Below are positions 54,467 to 64,000 of a stretch of DNA of 64,000 nucleotides, piece after piece; position 1 is the stretch's first letter, and each line of letters opens with the position of its first letter. The stretch is from Notospermus geniculatus (taxonomy: Eukaryota > Nemertea > Pilidiophora > Heteronemertea > Lineidae). The DNA is taken from NCBI GenBank assembly GCA_002633025.1, contig NMRB01000022.1, forward strand, positions 973,092 to 1,037,091, written 5' to 3'. The notes under the pieces are model-generated. The model worked only from the letters and a program-made list of their open reading frames with translations. It searched no databases and was not told where the DNA came from. Made by a program: the position numbers and the translations under genes.

Positions 54467-54613
54467 GCGGCCCATACACGATCAATGTTATTGCAAAATA
54501 TGAGGATCAAAATGGGCAGTGGTAGGCCTATTGCCAACTTTCTTCTACCATCATGCCAGAAGCACATCACCCCATTTTGGGCCCCATATTGTGCAAAAAT
54601 ATTGGGTGGACCG
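54467..54613. mobile_element. MITE, GCGGCCCATACACGATC family, copy 2
   Basis: GCGGCCCATACACGATCAAT start, ATGCCAGAAGCACATC centre, CCATATTGTGCAAAAATATT end. Confidence 0.65.
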
Positions 54614-54619
54614 CTGAAG

Positions 54620-54740
54620 GCGGCCCATATGCTATTAGTGTTATTGCACAATATGAGGATCAAAATGGGCAATATTATTGCCAAGTTTCTTCTACCCATC
54701 ATGTCAGAATAAATGACCCCATTGTGCAATAATATTGGAT
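54620..54740. mobile_element. MITE, GCGGCCCATACACGATC family, copy 3
   Basis: GCGGCCCATATGCTATTAGT, TATTGCACAATATGAGGATC and a right end TTGTGCAATAATATTGGATG. Only a few bases separate it from copy 2. Confidence 0.65.
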
Positions 54741-54981
54741 GATGGGACTGTATCTTGGCCTTAAGAGAAGATCAAGTCGGTCAACGGATCGAGAACCAGA
54801 AAAGAACTCAGCTAATTGCATTGATCAGTGTAGATACTTATCAGATACCTATACCATACAAACCGATATGATTCCGATATTTTTGAATAAGCGTTGTATT
54901 GATTGTCACTTAACATCGCTTCCTTTACTTCTCGAGCGTAATTACGATGGCGAAGATAATCTGTCTTTTTCGATCAAATAG
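54741..54981 (+). CDS. Possible terminal exon of an unknown gene
   Basis: Open frame to a TAG at 54979-54981 reading LGLKRRSSRSTDREPEKNSA, then YTIQTDMIPIFLNKRCIDCH and NYDGEDNLSFSIK. It looks protein-like but its entry is obscured by the MITE directly upstream, and no acceptor or domain is recognised. Confidence 0.2.
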
Positions 54982-55081
54982 GAGATTGGTACGGATCTTA
55001 CTCACAATCTTACGCGACCTGTACCCAATTCTCACGTTGGTTTGCAAGTGAACCTAGAAATCTTAGTAACGTTAGAAAAAT

Positions 55082-55876
55082 AACGTTTCGGTTAGTGATA
55101 CATGTAAAACCCGGAACGAAACGAAACGAAATGAAATCATCGAAATGGGCATGATTTACATCGATTTATTTTCGTTTTTTTTTGTCTTATTGTTTGTAAT
55201 ACCGATATTTAAGTGGTTAACGTAGAATCTGTTCCGGCGGCATTGACGCTACACTCGGCCCCAGTGTGTATCCGACGTCCCGGTCTCCTACACACTGGCA
55301 CATTTGGGGCTCAAAAGCCGGTAACACCACTAGATGGCACTCCACTGGGCTCCAGCCAATCACCACGCTTTCTCACTCATAATTCCCGCGGAAATTACTT
55401 CCAGGAAAAACCCAACCTCGTCCCCAGGTGTATAGTTCGCTCAGACAACCTTGGACCACTCGCCATATTGTCAGAAAGCGAACGAGGTTGGGAAAACCCA
55501 AGGACCCGTGCTGCCACCACGCGGTCTTCACGACTGTTAATCTCTAAAAGAGCCAGACGCGGAGTGTGATTTACCGAAGGGGTGAGCCCGTAGCGTCTGG
55601 CCAAGCGAGACTACATTGACGCTTGCTTTATGTACCAACCGAATGAGTGACGAAAACGCAGAACAAAAATTGGCGGTAACTTGAGGAACACCGGAGGGAA
55701 TTTCGTACATCATGATTCTGATTGATTGAAGACGTCAATCTCAAGGCGGAAGCATACGTCTGCAAATAATGACACTTGATTAGGCCTACGTTAATTCTCA
55801 AATTCTTTGCGAGTCCCATTTCGATGATTTCATTTCATTTCGTTTCATTCCGGGTTTTATCACTAACCATAACGTT
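55082..55876. mobile_element. 0.8-kb TIR element with AACGTTTCGGTTAGTGATA ends
   Basis: Left AACGTTTCGGTTAGTGATAC ... ACCCGGAACGAAACGAAACG ... AAATCATCGAAATGGG; the right end is its complement (CCCATTTCGATGATTTCATT ... TCATTCCGGGTTTTATCACT). The interior is GC-richer than its surroundings, with an inner inverted pair (CCCAACCTCGT / ACGAGGTTGGG). The ORF at 55213-55569 is not recognised. Confidence 0.7.
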
Positions 55877-56395
55877 TCATGTACAAAGAATACCGGCATG
55901 TTGCTCCTTTTGAAGTGATTTCGAAACGTTGTCTCGTTCAATTGTTGAATCACTCAGGCACGATAAAGCTGTTAAGAGTGTCTACATTACGTCGATGTTC
56001 TGCAGACATTTGTTGAGATTCTCAGCCAAGTCGAGCGAAATGTTTGACAACATGTGTAGTGGGATAACTGCATCAGAGCAAAGTCAATGGAGAGGATAAG
56101 TAGTCTTCTAGGCATGGATGAACTCGGACCTTCAGTCCATTATAAAAGCAATATTGTCGATGACGTTTTGGGCTAGTCCGAACGTCTGACTCGTATTGCT
56201 ATTTTTAGAATCTGCTGGACGCTAATACAGTTCCGTCAGTTCTGCAAATGAGCAACAGGAGGCAGTGTTCGGACTAGTTTTGGGCTCTGGCAAGCCGAGC
56301 TATAGACCTTTCAAATAAAGATGGCGGTCTAACAGTTCTCGCCATTTTTATGACGTCAGAAGCTTAACACCATTCAATGGTCGCGGGCACGTTAA

Positions 56396-56540
56396 GCAGC
56401 CCATACACGATCAAAATTATTGCACAATATGGGACCAAAATAGGGGCTTGTGGTTCTGGCATGATGGGTAGAAGAAAGATTGGTAATAAAATTGCCCATT
56501 TTGGTCCTCATATTGTGCAATAATATTGATCGTGGTCAAG
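56396..56540. mobile_element. MITE, GCGGCCCATACACGATC family, copy 4 (inverted interior)
   Basis: GCAGCCCATACACGATCAAA / AATATTGATCGTG ends; the interior reads as the complement of copy 1 (TTCTGGCATGATGGGTAGAA). Confidence 0.65.
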
Positions 56541-57089
56541 CAGGCCTGGGGACAAAAGTTTAGGTTAAAAATTGTCTGAGTGATGCATTTGGTAATGTTA
56601 GTACTACATGTATATCATGCTTGGACAATGAATGGCCACGACGTAATGTGGAAGAATTAGTAGTTTGTTGGAAAGGTCTGGTGCATCAGTAATGCTGTTC
56701 AGTTCAAATCTATCTCGTGATTTAGCATCGTCGGCATTGTTCATGAAACACGATCCGATGCTTGAAGACACTGATATGGCTTGGTAACGCATTATCAAAG
56801 GTATCACAGCAAATGTTCTCGAAAGAAAGAGTTTTCCGTATCGCACCCGAAGCAAACCTTATCACTCTTGCTGTGGAAGATTTCTCTAACCCACTACACT
56901 GTTATTGGAGAAGGATGTCTGCGTAAACAAAGAGACCGGCTGAGCAAACATTCTGTGCCGATTCTAAGCCTTCCTTTCGTCTTTTTATTCCTGAATTAAA
57001 TCGGATAGATCTGCAGCTGTGTGTACTGGCGAAGAGTATTCAACAATTTTCTTCCATAAGACCGATTGAGTTACATTGACTTGTTGGTT

Positions 57090-57545
57090 TTATCTGTCAC
57101 ACTTCTTCTCAGTTGGATCAGCCTTTCTTGTCGTTCTTCTTTTTAACACAACAGAGTACATTACAGTGTTCCTTAATCCGAAAAAAGGCAATGTTATGTC
57201 ACATATCTTATATGAACACATCTTCGCCTGAAGACAATCAATGTGCAATTTTTAGTTGAAGATGAATATCACTTTCTCTTTAACTGTCCAACTCAATGTT
57301 ACGATATACGAGATCAATCTCTTTCGTGCCTTTAGTCAAGTAACAATCTTTTTGATAGTTACTATCAAAGCTATCGCTTAAAAAGCCTATCTCTTGGCAT
57401 TTTACCTGTAATAAATGTTCTTACTATCTTTGAAAACCTATCTCTTGGAATTTTACCTGTGATTAGCCTAATGTTCTTACTTATGCAGCGGTTTGAGATT
57501 TCACATGTAAATCGCTTTATGAAAAATAAATTATTATTTTTAATT
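57090..57545 (+). pseudogene. Degraded 3' end of a non-LTR retrotransposon ORF
   Basis: About 57229-57330 translates as RLKTINVQFLVEDEYHFLFN then CPTQCYDIRDQSL, the (C)x-V/I-EDExHFLFxCPxY-xxxR motif that follows the reverse-transcriptase region of many LINEs. Stops and shifts lie around it. Two imperfect tandem units (CCTATCTCTTGGCATTTTAC) lie at 57384-57470, and AAAAATAAATTATTATTTTT at about 57521 may be the old 3' tail. An inactive fragment. Confidence 0.55.
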
Positions 57546-58940
57546 AATTAATTCATCCGTGACAATGAACCAAATGTGCCATGTCAATTCACTTCTCACC
57601 GTCTGCGTAGTGAATTTCACATTCTACCATGTAAGATACCGGATGTCAACTCATCGCCAAAGATATTCTTGGACAGCTGGCTTTTCCGATCGTAATTTCT
57701 ACGCAAATTAACTCGTAGAAAAAAACTACGAAAGTAATTTGGACAATTTGGGTAATTGCCTCTTTGACTAGGCATTACTTAATCTCCATTTACTATGTAA
57801 ATGGATAAGAAAGCACCGCTCCGAACGGCTAAATGATTACTTGGGAGAAAGTTCAGCTACGGCGAACACGCAAGAAATGCCTGCACAGCGCATGAATAAA
57901 ATATCCGTAGGGTAATCGCACGTTATAATTTATTGGTAGCGTGGGCCAGGTCAATACCGAAGCTAAGAACTCAAAAGATAAAAATTGGTACAAGCAGTGA
58001 AAAAGGCCATTTCGAAGTCCTTGCGTGCTTTAAATTCAGTAGTCTCGCGTACAGCCCGAGGTGGCGATCTGATCGAGTAGTCTCGCGTGTACCCCGCGGT
58101 GGCGATCAACAATAAAGTCATCTCTTCGTAATCAATTCTCCGTAGTAGACATTTAATTTAGAAAACGAAATAGCCTGCTTGCAGCATGAAACAGTTACTT
58201 GATATGTCCCAGCGATTCTGGTCTAAATGTAGGTGAAATCGTACAATCGGACTTCGCGGAGAATTTGATAGGGATTGCCACCGCGGGATATGCGCAAGAC
58301 TACTGTAATCTCAAATCGTCGTATTCGGGCATGAGAAGCTGAATCGGTAGTCTGAGGAAAATGCAATATACATAAAATTTTGTTTGGATATTCCTAGTGC
58401 TGTCGCAGCGGTGTTCAAGAGCGGAGGTGCGAAAGGGGTAGTCGTGGGTTTTCTGGGTGCAGCACGAGGGTCTCCCCGCAGTATACCGTCATGGCACGAT
58501 GTATTCTTAGTGGACTGCGAAAAAAAGACGCCGTGTAGGCCCTATAAACAGTTATTCATTCACTTCATCCATTTACATTGCCTTCTTTCATCGGCTATAT
58601 CGACACCGATCGATTCGATGAGCGGCCGAGGGGAAAGGCTCAATCAGTAATCTCTCGCCTACTTCTCGCCCAGGGCAGATCAGTCACCATCCACATACTG
58701 TAATCAGTTGGAATCAGCAAGATTATACGGACGTAATAGACGGGACATTTGTGAGAAGCCTCTGAGGGGCCACTATGCCAATCAGTAAGATAACCGATGA
58801 CAGATGCATGCCATGTTAGGCATCATCTTATCTGATCGCCGATCAATATCATGAAGCCAATAAGAAGAACGGGAGAGAGCCACTTGGCAAACGGTGTCAT
58901 AATCTCCTAGATTAGGAAGAAGGGCAATGAACCACGCCGA
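57546..58940. other. No recognised gene
   Basis: Short ORFs only. GTAGTCTCGCGT-ACxxCCGCGGTGGCGATC-type words repeat at about 58040-58105. Nothing else stands out. Confidence 0.45.
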
Positions 58941-58942
58941 TT

Positions 58943-58999
58943 AGACCTCTTCCATGGCTTCATTTACCTAATAGGTAAATGAAGCCATGGAACAGGTCT
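58943..58999. repeat. Near-perfect 57-bp palindrome
   Basis: AGACCTCTTCCATGGCTTCATTTACCTAATAG-type left half; its complement follows with almost no loop, and only the segment next to AGACC/GGTCT is imperfect. CCATGGCTTCATTTACCTA pairs exactly. Confidence 0.75.
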
Positions 59000-59339
59000 G
59001 AGAGATAGTGCCTTTTGTGTTGCAAACGATCGGCAGGTCTGGACTATTGTATAGGGCGAGAGAGCCAATCTCAGATTTTTCTGTAAAGCTTACGTCTTCA
59101 ACGCCAATCTGGAAGCAACACACTCTCCTCGCAGTGTTCAGAATATCCGATCTGTGCTAACAAAAGATCATTGTGTGACGGATTTAAAACAGCGACTGAA
59201 CAATAGATTTACAATAGAAACTAATAATAATCCTGACCCTGACCCAAACGTCACTTCCGATCGGTTAATTCTAAAGTTTAGCCGAAGTGTACACAATGGA
59301 AAGCACGGTACGTTTGGCTACACCCCAAAACGAAAATAA

Positions 59340-59690
59340 TGGCCTGTCTTTGGCTTTGGCAAATCGAGTTCAGCGCCATCCTTGTAGTTGTAATGGCGGC
59401 CACGTAAAATAGTGGCCTGTCTTTGGACAATCCAGTACAGCACCATCCTTGTACTTTATTGTGGCCACGTTAGTGGCCTGATTTGGCCACTCGCGAATAC
59501 AGCGCCATCCTTGTAATTTGTGGCCACGTTGGCCTACGTAGTGGCCTGTCTTGGCCAATCTACAGGGTGGGCCAGAGAATGTGTCCCTCGAACAATGGTA
59601 TTTCTATTGTTTCCCTATTGTTCGAAGGACACTTTCTCTGGCCCACCCTGTAGTACAGGGCCATCCTTGTAATTTGCGGGCATGTGCCAG
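59340..59690. repeat. Minisatellite of about 60-70 bp units
   Basis: Four to five diverged units of type GTGGCCTGTCTTTGGCAAAT ... ACAGCGCCATCCTTGTA ... TGTGGCCACGT. One unit is interrupted by the mariner-like MITE at 59563-59650. Confidence 0.75.
59563..59650. mobile_element. Mariner-like hairpin MITE, 88 bp
   Basis: CAGGGTGGGCCAGAGAATGT / CTTTCTCTGGCCCACCCTG ends, flanked by TA on both sides (59561-59562, 59651-59652), the Tc1/mariner target duplication. Removing it restores a normal minisatellite unit (CAATCTAGTACAGGGCCATC). Confidence 0.82.
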
Positions 59691-60752
59691 TGGTTCTTGG
59701 CATGTAACTACACTGTATGTATACGTGTATTTTGCCTGGGGACGAGTGAATTGGTGAACGATGTCGGCCGGCGATGATGGGACATGTTGCCCGCAATCGA
59801 CGCCACAGCCTGTGATTAACGCCATGTTAGTTCATTAAGCAATAGGTCATTAGATAGTGACAAGTTAGAGTTCGGTGAAGGAGACCTTGGTCGATAGATA
59901 CTGTCAGCATCGATACATGTTTGTTGCCAGTCAGTTGTAAAGGGGTGGATGAACACTGGGCGGTGTCAAGGAACTCATTGGAGCCGAGGTAGGGGTTGTT
60001 CGCAAAGGTGATAAGGAGTACGGTTTGCCAGACACAGAGGAATGCGACATCGGCATAGGCAACAGTCGATGTGACTTGTGCTAAACGCACTGACGACCCT
60101 CTCCACGCAGACCTTCCCATAAACAAAAGAGTGCAGTTGCCAATACACCGACTGAGAGTTCCGCCATTGGGATTTACCCTGACTGAACAACCAAAAAGAT
60201 GGTTGCCAATGCCACCGATCCAATGTCAAAAAGTAAGTCACGGGCATATTCTTTTGCAGTTAAAGGTGAGGTTTCTGAATCGAGTGGCAAGAATCTGTCC
60301 TAAGGGGACGGATGTCTTTGAAGCCGTTTCTCCGACATGATCCCACTTAGTCTTGCTTGAGGGCTACTGGCGATACAGATTAGTCGTAAAAGAAGAACAA
60401 ATAGCCTACCCGATAACACGTTGTTTCTGCTCTTTCTCAACGAGCATCTATCACGAGGCAACACTCAAGGATTTTTACGAGCAAAGATAAGTGCACATTC
60501 TGAACCCGTCAAGGCGGATGAACATAACCTGGGATGGGATATAATCCACTGAACACCATGGCAGCAGGGCATGTTCAAAAACCGTGAGGTGATACGGTAG
60601 ATGATTTACACTGCAACGTGTCATGTCGTTTTCAACAGCTTCGCTCCAACTCACATGTAATTAACACAATCAGCGATGATTAATGCAGATTAAATCACGA
60701 AGACGACATTGTGCCTGAGGTTACTAGCTCTTGGCTACGACCGCAGTAATTA

Positions 60753-61082
60753 CAGTAGAACCTCACTATGGGGATCCTAGTTCCATAGAGGGCAGCACAC
60801 CAAAATTCAGTCCTAATACAATGGACGCCTTTTGTGTGGGAAATTGATCAGGATCGGGATATCAGTTTCATTTCAATAGTTTTAACCACTAGTGACACCT
60901 ATTGAGGCAGTGAGCTAGGGTCCCCATTGCGGATACCCTTGGGACTGACCTCAGCTGTCCGTAATAGTGAGGTGTCGGCAATATTGAAACCCCATCAATA
61001 ACGGATACTATGGCTTAGAAAAATTCAGGACTCGACAAACCTGTCCGTAATCTTGGTGTATACATTAGGTGAGGTTCTACTG
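60753..61082. mobile_element. Pogo/Tigger-like MITE, 330 bp
   Basis: CAGTAGAACCTCACTATGGG on the left and GAGGTTCTACTG on the right, the kind of ends seen in pogo/Tigger elements (Tc1/mariner superfamily). TA precedes the left end; the right flank is AA, so the TA duplication is damaged. Confidence 0.65.
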
Positions 61083-62216
61083 AAAAGCACAGTCCCCACG
61101 TAGCCTATACCATGTATTGCAGCTGAAAGGGTGAAAGCCACATGTGACAGAGACCACTAAGACTGGAATCATTACTTCTTCAGTTCAACCGTTGCGTGCT
61201 CCTCGCTGTTTGCAAAACAGATTTCACCGAGCCCCAATGCCGACAATGAGGGGAGATGCGAAAGAAAACCTCCTGCCAATGGAAGAAAAGAAGCTACCGA
61301 TGAGTAAGCAGTATATATCCATGAGTCAGCTGTATTCTTTGCCCTCATCGATATAAGAGAACCCTCATCTGCCATACACAGATCAGAGCAGCACTCCTCT
61401 ATCGTTTTGCTCTCGACTTACTACCAGTTTCATCGAACACGTGATCAATCGACCAATGAACAACGAGATATGATCCAAGACACGATATTTTGTCACGTGA
61501 CCATCGCATGCTTGACCTATGGCAAGGAAAATCGACGGGGCATGTCTTTACAGAGATCCTCACAATACAGTATCACTTCGCCGCGAAAAACTTTCTAAAT
61601 GTAGTGCGTCATTGAAAATGACACTGAAATATAAAACGAATTATGGCCTTACGCCGAGCGACGAACCAAGTTTGACAACTGCATATTAAATTACGATGTA
61701 CCTTTGCTCAGACGTGTGCATCCGCATGGCTGAATACTCTCGAAACTAGTCATACGCACATGCGTAGACTTCAGGAAACAAGGCGGCCGTGAAATCATCT
61801 TGTGCTATGCCGTGACAAGCACTCTTACATCTTGACGTCGTATTTCATTTTGCTCGGAGAGTAATCTGGTTATTCTCTCGCGATGTCTGTAAGTTAATAC
61901 ATTCTAAATAAAAAGTAAATGAACATCGCAATTTATTGCGTTATTCTATTTTTTGGCTACCCATACCACTACCAGTCTGGAAGGATTCTCTCGATCGACC
62001 GATCGCCAGCCGAACAAGCGACAACTTCGGCCGGCTGGACGGCGTAAGCGCGAATTTCAAGATGGATTGCTTTGCTGCATTGGCCTGGTGGCGGTGCTGA
62101 TTTACCAGCTTTTCAAAATGTTTTTGCAGCCTGTCTCGTACACTCGTCCCCAGTGGCCTCGAGCTCAATACAAGTTATACGCTCTTAACCACTGGCACAG
62201 ATCGGGCCTAATCATG
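61083..62216. other. No supported gene
   Basis: At 61144-61375 both strands are open and both read plausibly, so neither can be chosen. The remainder is short-ORF DNA. Confidence 0.4.
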
Positions 62217-62379
62217 TTTCTGAACGCTAGATGGCGCAAACTGTCATCAACCAATCAGCGACCAGTATTTCACGCAACTAGGGGAAAACATGAAACATTT
62301 TCTTATTGGCTGATCGCTCATTGGCTGGTTGATCGAGCGCGTTCGTCAACAACTAGTAGTGACACCTAGTGTTCAGAAA
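62217..62379. mobile_element. MITE, TTTCTGAACGCTAGATGGCG ends
   Basis: TTTCTGAACGCTAGATGGCG / GTGACACCTAGTGTTCAGAAA ends, with CAACCAATCAGCGACCAG / GCTGATCGCTCATTGGCTGG inside. Confidence 0.65.
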
Positions 62380-63584
62380 CCGACTTTGGCACCAAGTGCT
62401 TCAGTGGTTGAGGCTGACAGCTTCGAGCGGAGGCCGATACCACTGAATTATTCAGTGTACCTGTCTCGTATCAAAGATGGCCACAGTCCTACTCTTGGCA
62501 TGCGCAAATGTGCTCCTTCTGTCAATTTGTGAATGAAAATTATCCGCAGCCAGATCGGGCATATCCCGCGGGAAAGCACGGGGATTTATGTATAGTGTAA
62601 CCTTTTAGTAGTGTAACCGCTCGCCGTGCCAACGCCGTGTTTTTTCTGGTTCGGAAAAACCCCGTGTCTAAAAAAGCACGCGGATTTTGGATACATGTAG
62701 AGTAGTAGGTGTATTAACCAGGGCTAATATCGAAGCAATGCAAGCCGATTTACCTGTAGCTGCGTCGGCCCATCGAACTGCGATCTGCCATCTCGGCCGA
62801 TCGAGGATGCTGACTGGTTTATGGTACGGACCAAGAAGATGCGGGCACTTGATGAAAAGTAGTTGTACCAGCCATGTAATGGTTAATCCAGGGATGTGCA
62901 ATTGATTCCAAGGACTTTCCTTACTGATACTTCATACCTAGATATATTTTTGAAGTGTCTTTAACACCTGCCTTTGACTTACTCGGTACGCCATATAACT
63001 ATTAAAGACGCTCACGTCACGTGGTGTATGGATTAAAAAATCAACATCACATGGTTGTTGAAATGTGGCAGTCCCATCCATCCTTCTCGTATTACCAATA
63101 GTGAAGTGTCTTGTTAGGTACAAGCACAATAATGATATATCCCCCAGGAACCCCAATCTACATTTTATCACCATCTTCTATTGCTCTCACTCCGTTTTAT
63201 TCGCAGACGCGGACAAATCCGGCAAACGTTGGAAAAACCTATTTGATGTTTGCTATTCCGGGAGTTACCCGATATCTCTACAGCTCGTTTATACACTATT
63301 GTTTGTTCTTTTTAACTCTTTCCGTCTACACATACCTTTGACATCTGCCATCAGGCCCTGTAAATGGAACGTTTTTGTTACCTCGCTCACTAAAAGGTAA
63401 GGATTCTGTTTGATGACATCGTTCATTTGAAAGTGAAAGTTTGAGTTTAAAGTTTACAAATACATGTACTTTCAACTTTAACTTTAGGGTGTTTTTTTAT
63501 TACTTGGTTTACGGGAAATTTGGTAGGAAATCTTAAGTCGGAGGGGAGGGGATCAGCATACTGATACCGTCCTCCATTTCCGCC

Positions 63585-63675
63585 ATGATGGCTCCCGATC
63601 ACATTGATTATTTCGCTGCCGATGTAACATTCAACCTCGTGCATGGTAAAGACGAAGTCACACTTAAACTTACAT
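63585..63675 (+). CDS. Candidate first coding exon of an unidentified gene
   Basis: ATG at 63585 in strong context (TTTCCGCCATGATGG). Reads MMAPDHIDYFAADVTFNLVH, then GKDEVTLKLT, and ends at a consensus donor ACAT/GTAAGT. 30 codons plus one base. Not recognised. The minus strand is also open here (63447-63644), so strand assignment rests on the start context and donor. Confidence 0.45.
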
Positions 63676-63709
63676 GTAAGTACAATGTAGTTTTATGAAT
63701 ATGGGCCCT

Positions 63710-63818
63710 GGGCCCATATTCATAAAACTACTTAAGTCTAAGTCTGACACGTACCCTTTGTTCAACACAAAAGATAAGTATTACACTTTGACTTAAGCAG
63801 TTTTGTGAACATGGGCCC
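63710..63818. mobile_element. Intact MITE, GGGCCCATATTCATAAAACT family
   Basis: GGGCCCATATTCATAAAACT-ACTTAAGTC / GACTTAAG-CAGTTTTGTGAACATGGGCCC, interior CTTTGTTCAACACAAAAGAT. A half copy in opposite orientation (63690-63709) abuts it, forming a palindrome at GGGCCCTGGGCCC. Same family as the split element at 47069-47998. Confidence 0.75.
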
Positions 63819-63957
63819 TGAAGACGCAAGGACCTCAACTCAAAGCTCTGACCAAAAGGACATGCAGTTCGTGTCTTGGCTTTTTTCATGCCAACTGCTG
63901 GATACCATTGAGGTATTTCCCGATGATAAGGGTGTCCGTATCAAGTATAAAGAATGA
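63819..63957 (+). CDS. Possible short coding segment at the right edge
   Basis: Open frame ending at TGA 63955-63957: SSDQKDMQFVSWLFSCQLLD then TIEVFPDDKGVRIKYKE. It is protein-like and could continue the gene starting at 63585, but no clear acceptor gives the required phase. Weak. Confidence 0.25.
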
Positions 63958-64000
63958 CATCATATAGAGATAACTGCATGGATTTATTATATGCCTCACA

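Noticed and set aside
59827-60250. Minus-strand ORFs including a possible signal peptide (MAELSVGVLATALFCLW)
   Set aside because: The signal-like frame stops after 28 codons and no phase-compatible donor/acceptor pair could be supported.
61144-61375. Overlapping ORFs on both strands, each starting at an ATG
   Set aside because: Both read plausibly and neither has a recognised domain or decisive splice sites.

Overview
This is animal genomic DNA, not prokaryotic. Genes are split into short exons with GT/AG borders and matching phases, separated by introns packed with inverted-repeat transposons. The frequent TACATGTA, AGGCCTA and ACCGGTA words, long near-identical local duplications and single N bases suggest a highly polymorphic marine invertebrate, most likely a deuterostome (amphioxus, hemichordate or echinoderm). 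I cannot fix the species. No rRNA, tRNA or CRISPR array was seen.

Layout. 187-316 (-): first coding exon of TMF1, running off the left edge; its upstream DNA is duplicated at 305-990 / 1378-2055. About 2.3-8.2 kb: TTAA-flanked foldbacks and a 2.7 kb terminal-inverted-repeat element. 8488-10892 (-): two exons of a PAN/apple-domain protein with a large unrecognised C-terminal region. 10.9-21.8 kb: no recognised gene, dispersed repeats only. 21854-22813 (+): three linkable exons of an unrecognised gene, convergent with the next gene. 23028-49791 (-): a GluN2-type NMDA receptor subunit, from the amino-terminal domain (49.8 kb) through S1 (41.2-42.8 kb), two alternative M1 exons (34.8 and 32.1 kb), S2 and M4 (24.5-25.7 kb) to the cytoplasmic tail (23.0 kb). 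From 49.8 to 41.2 kb, and again from 25.7 to 23.0 kb, the exons join in phase. 49.8-64 kb: mostly transposons, a LINE 3' end, a few weak exons, and a possible first exon (+) at 63585.

The most unusual feature is at 35577-40929. Eight exons of an ATP7-type copper ATPase, on the same strand, lie between the receptor's S1 and M1 exons. They encode at least seven CxxC metal-binding domains and the first four membrane helices, then stop before the catalytic half. This is either a partial nested gene or an assembly misjoin. The receptor also has one S1 exon present twice almost identically (41752-41996, 42528-42772) and two different phase-compatible M1 exons.

Introns and intergenic DNA hold many well-delimited non-autonomous elements. 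They include a 1 kb foldback whose arms are 12-bp-type tandem repeats with an 8-bp target duplication (44157-45168), a 1.4 kb foldback with tandem subterminal repeats (52392-53819), PIF/Harbinger-, hAT-, mariner- and pogo-like MITEs, and several nested insertions that give a relative order of events.
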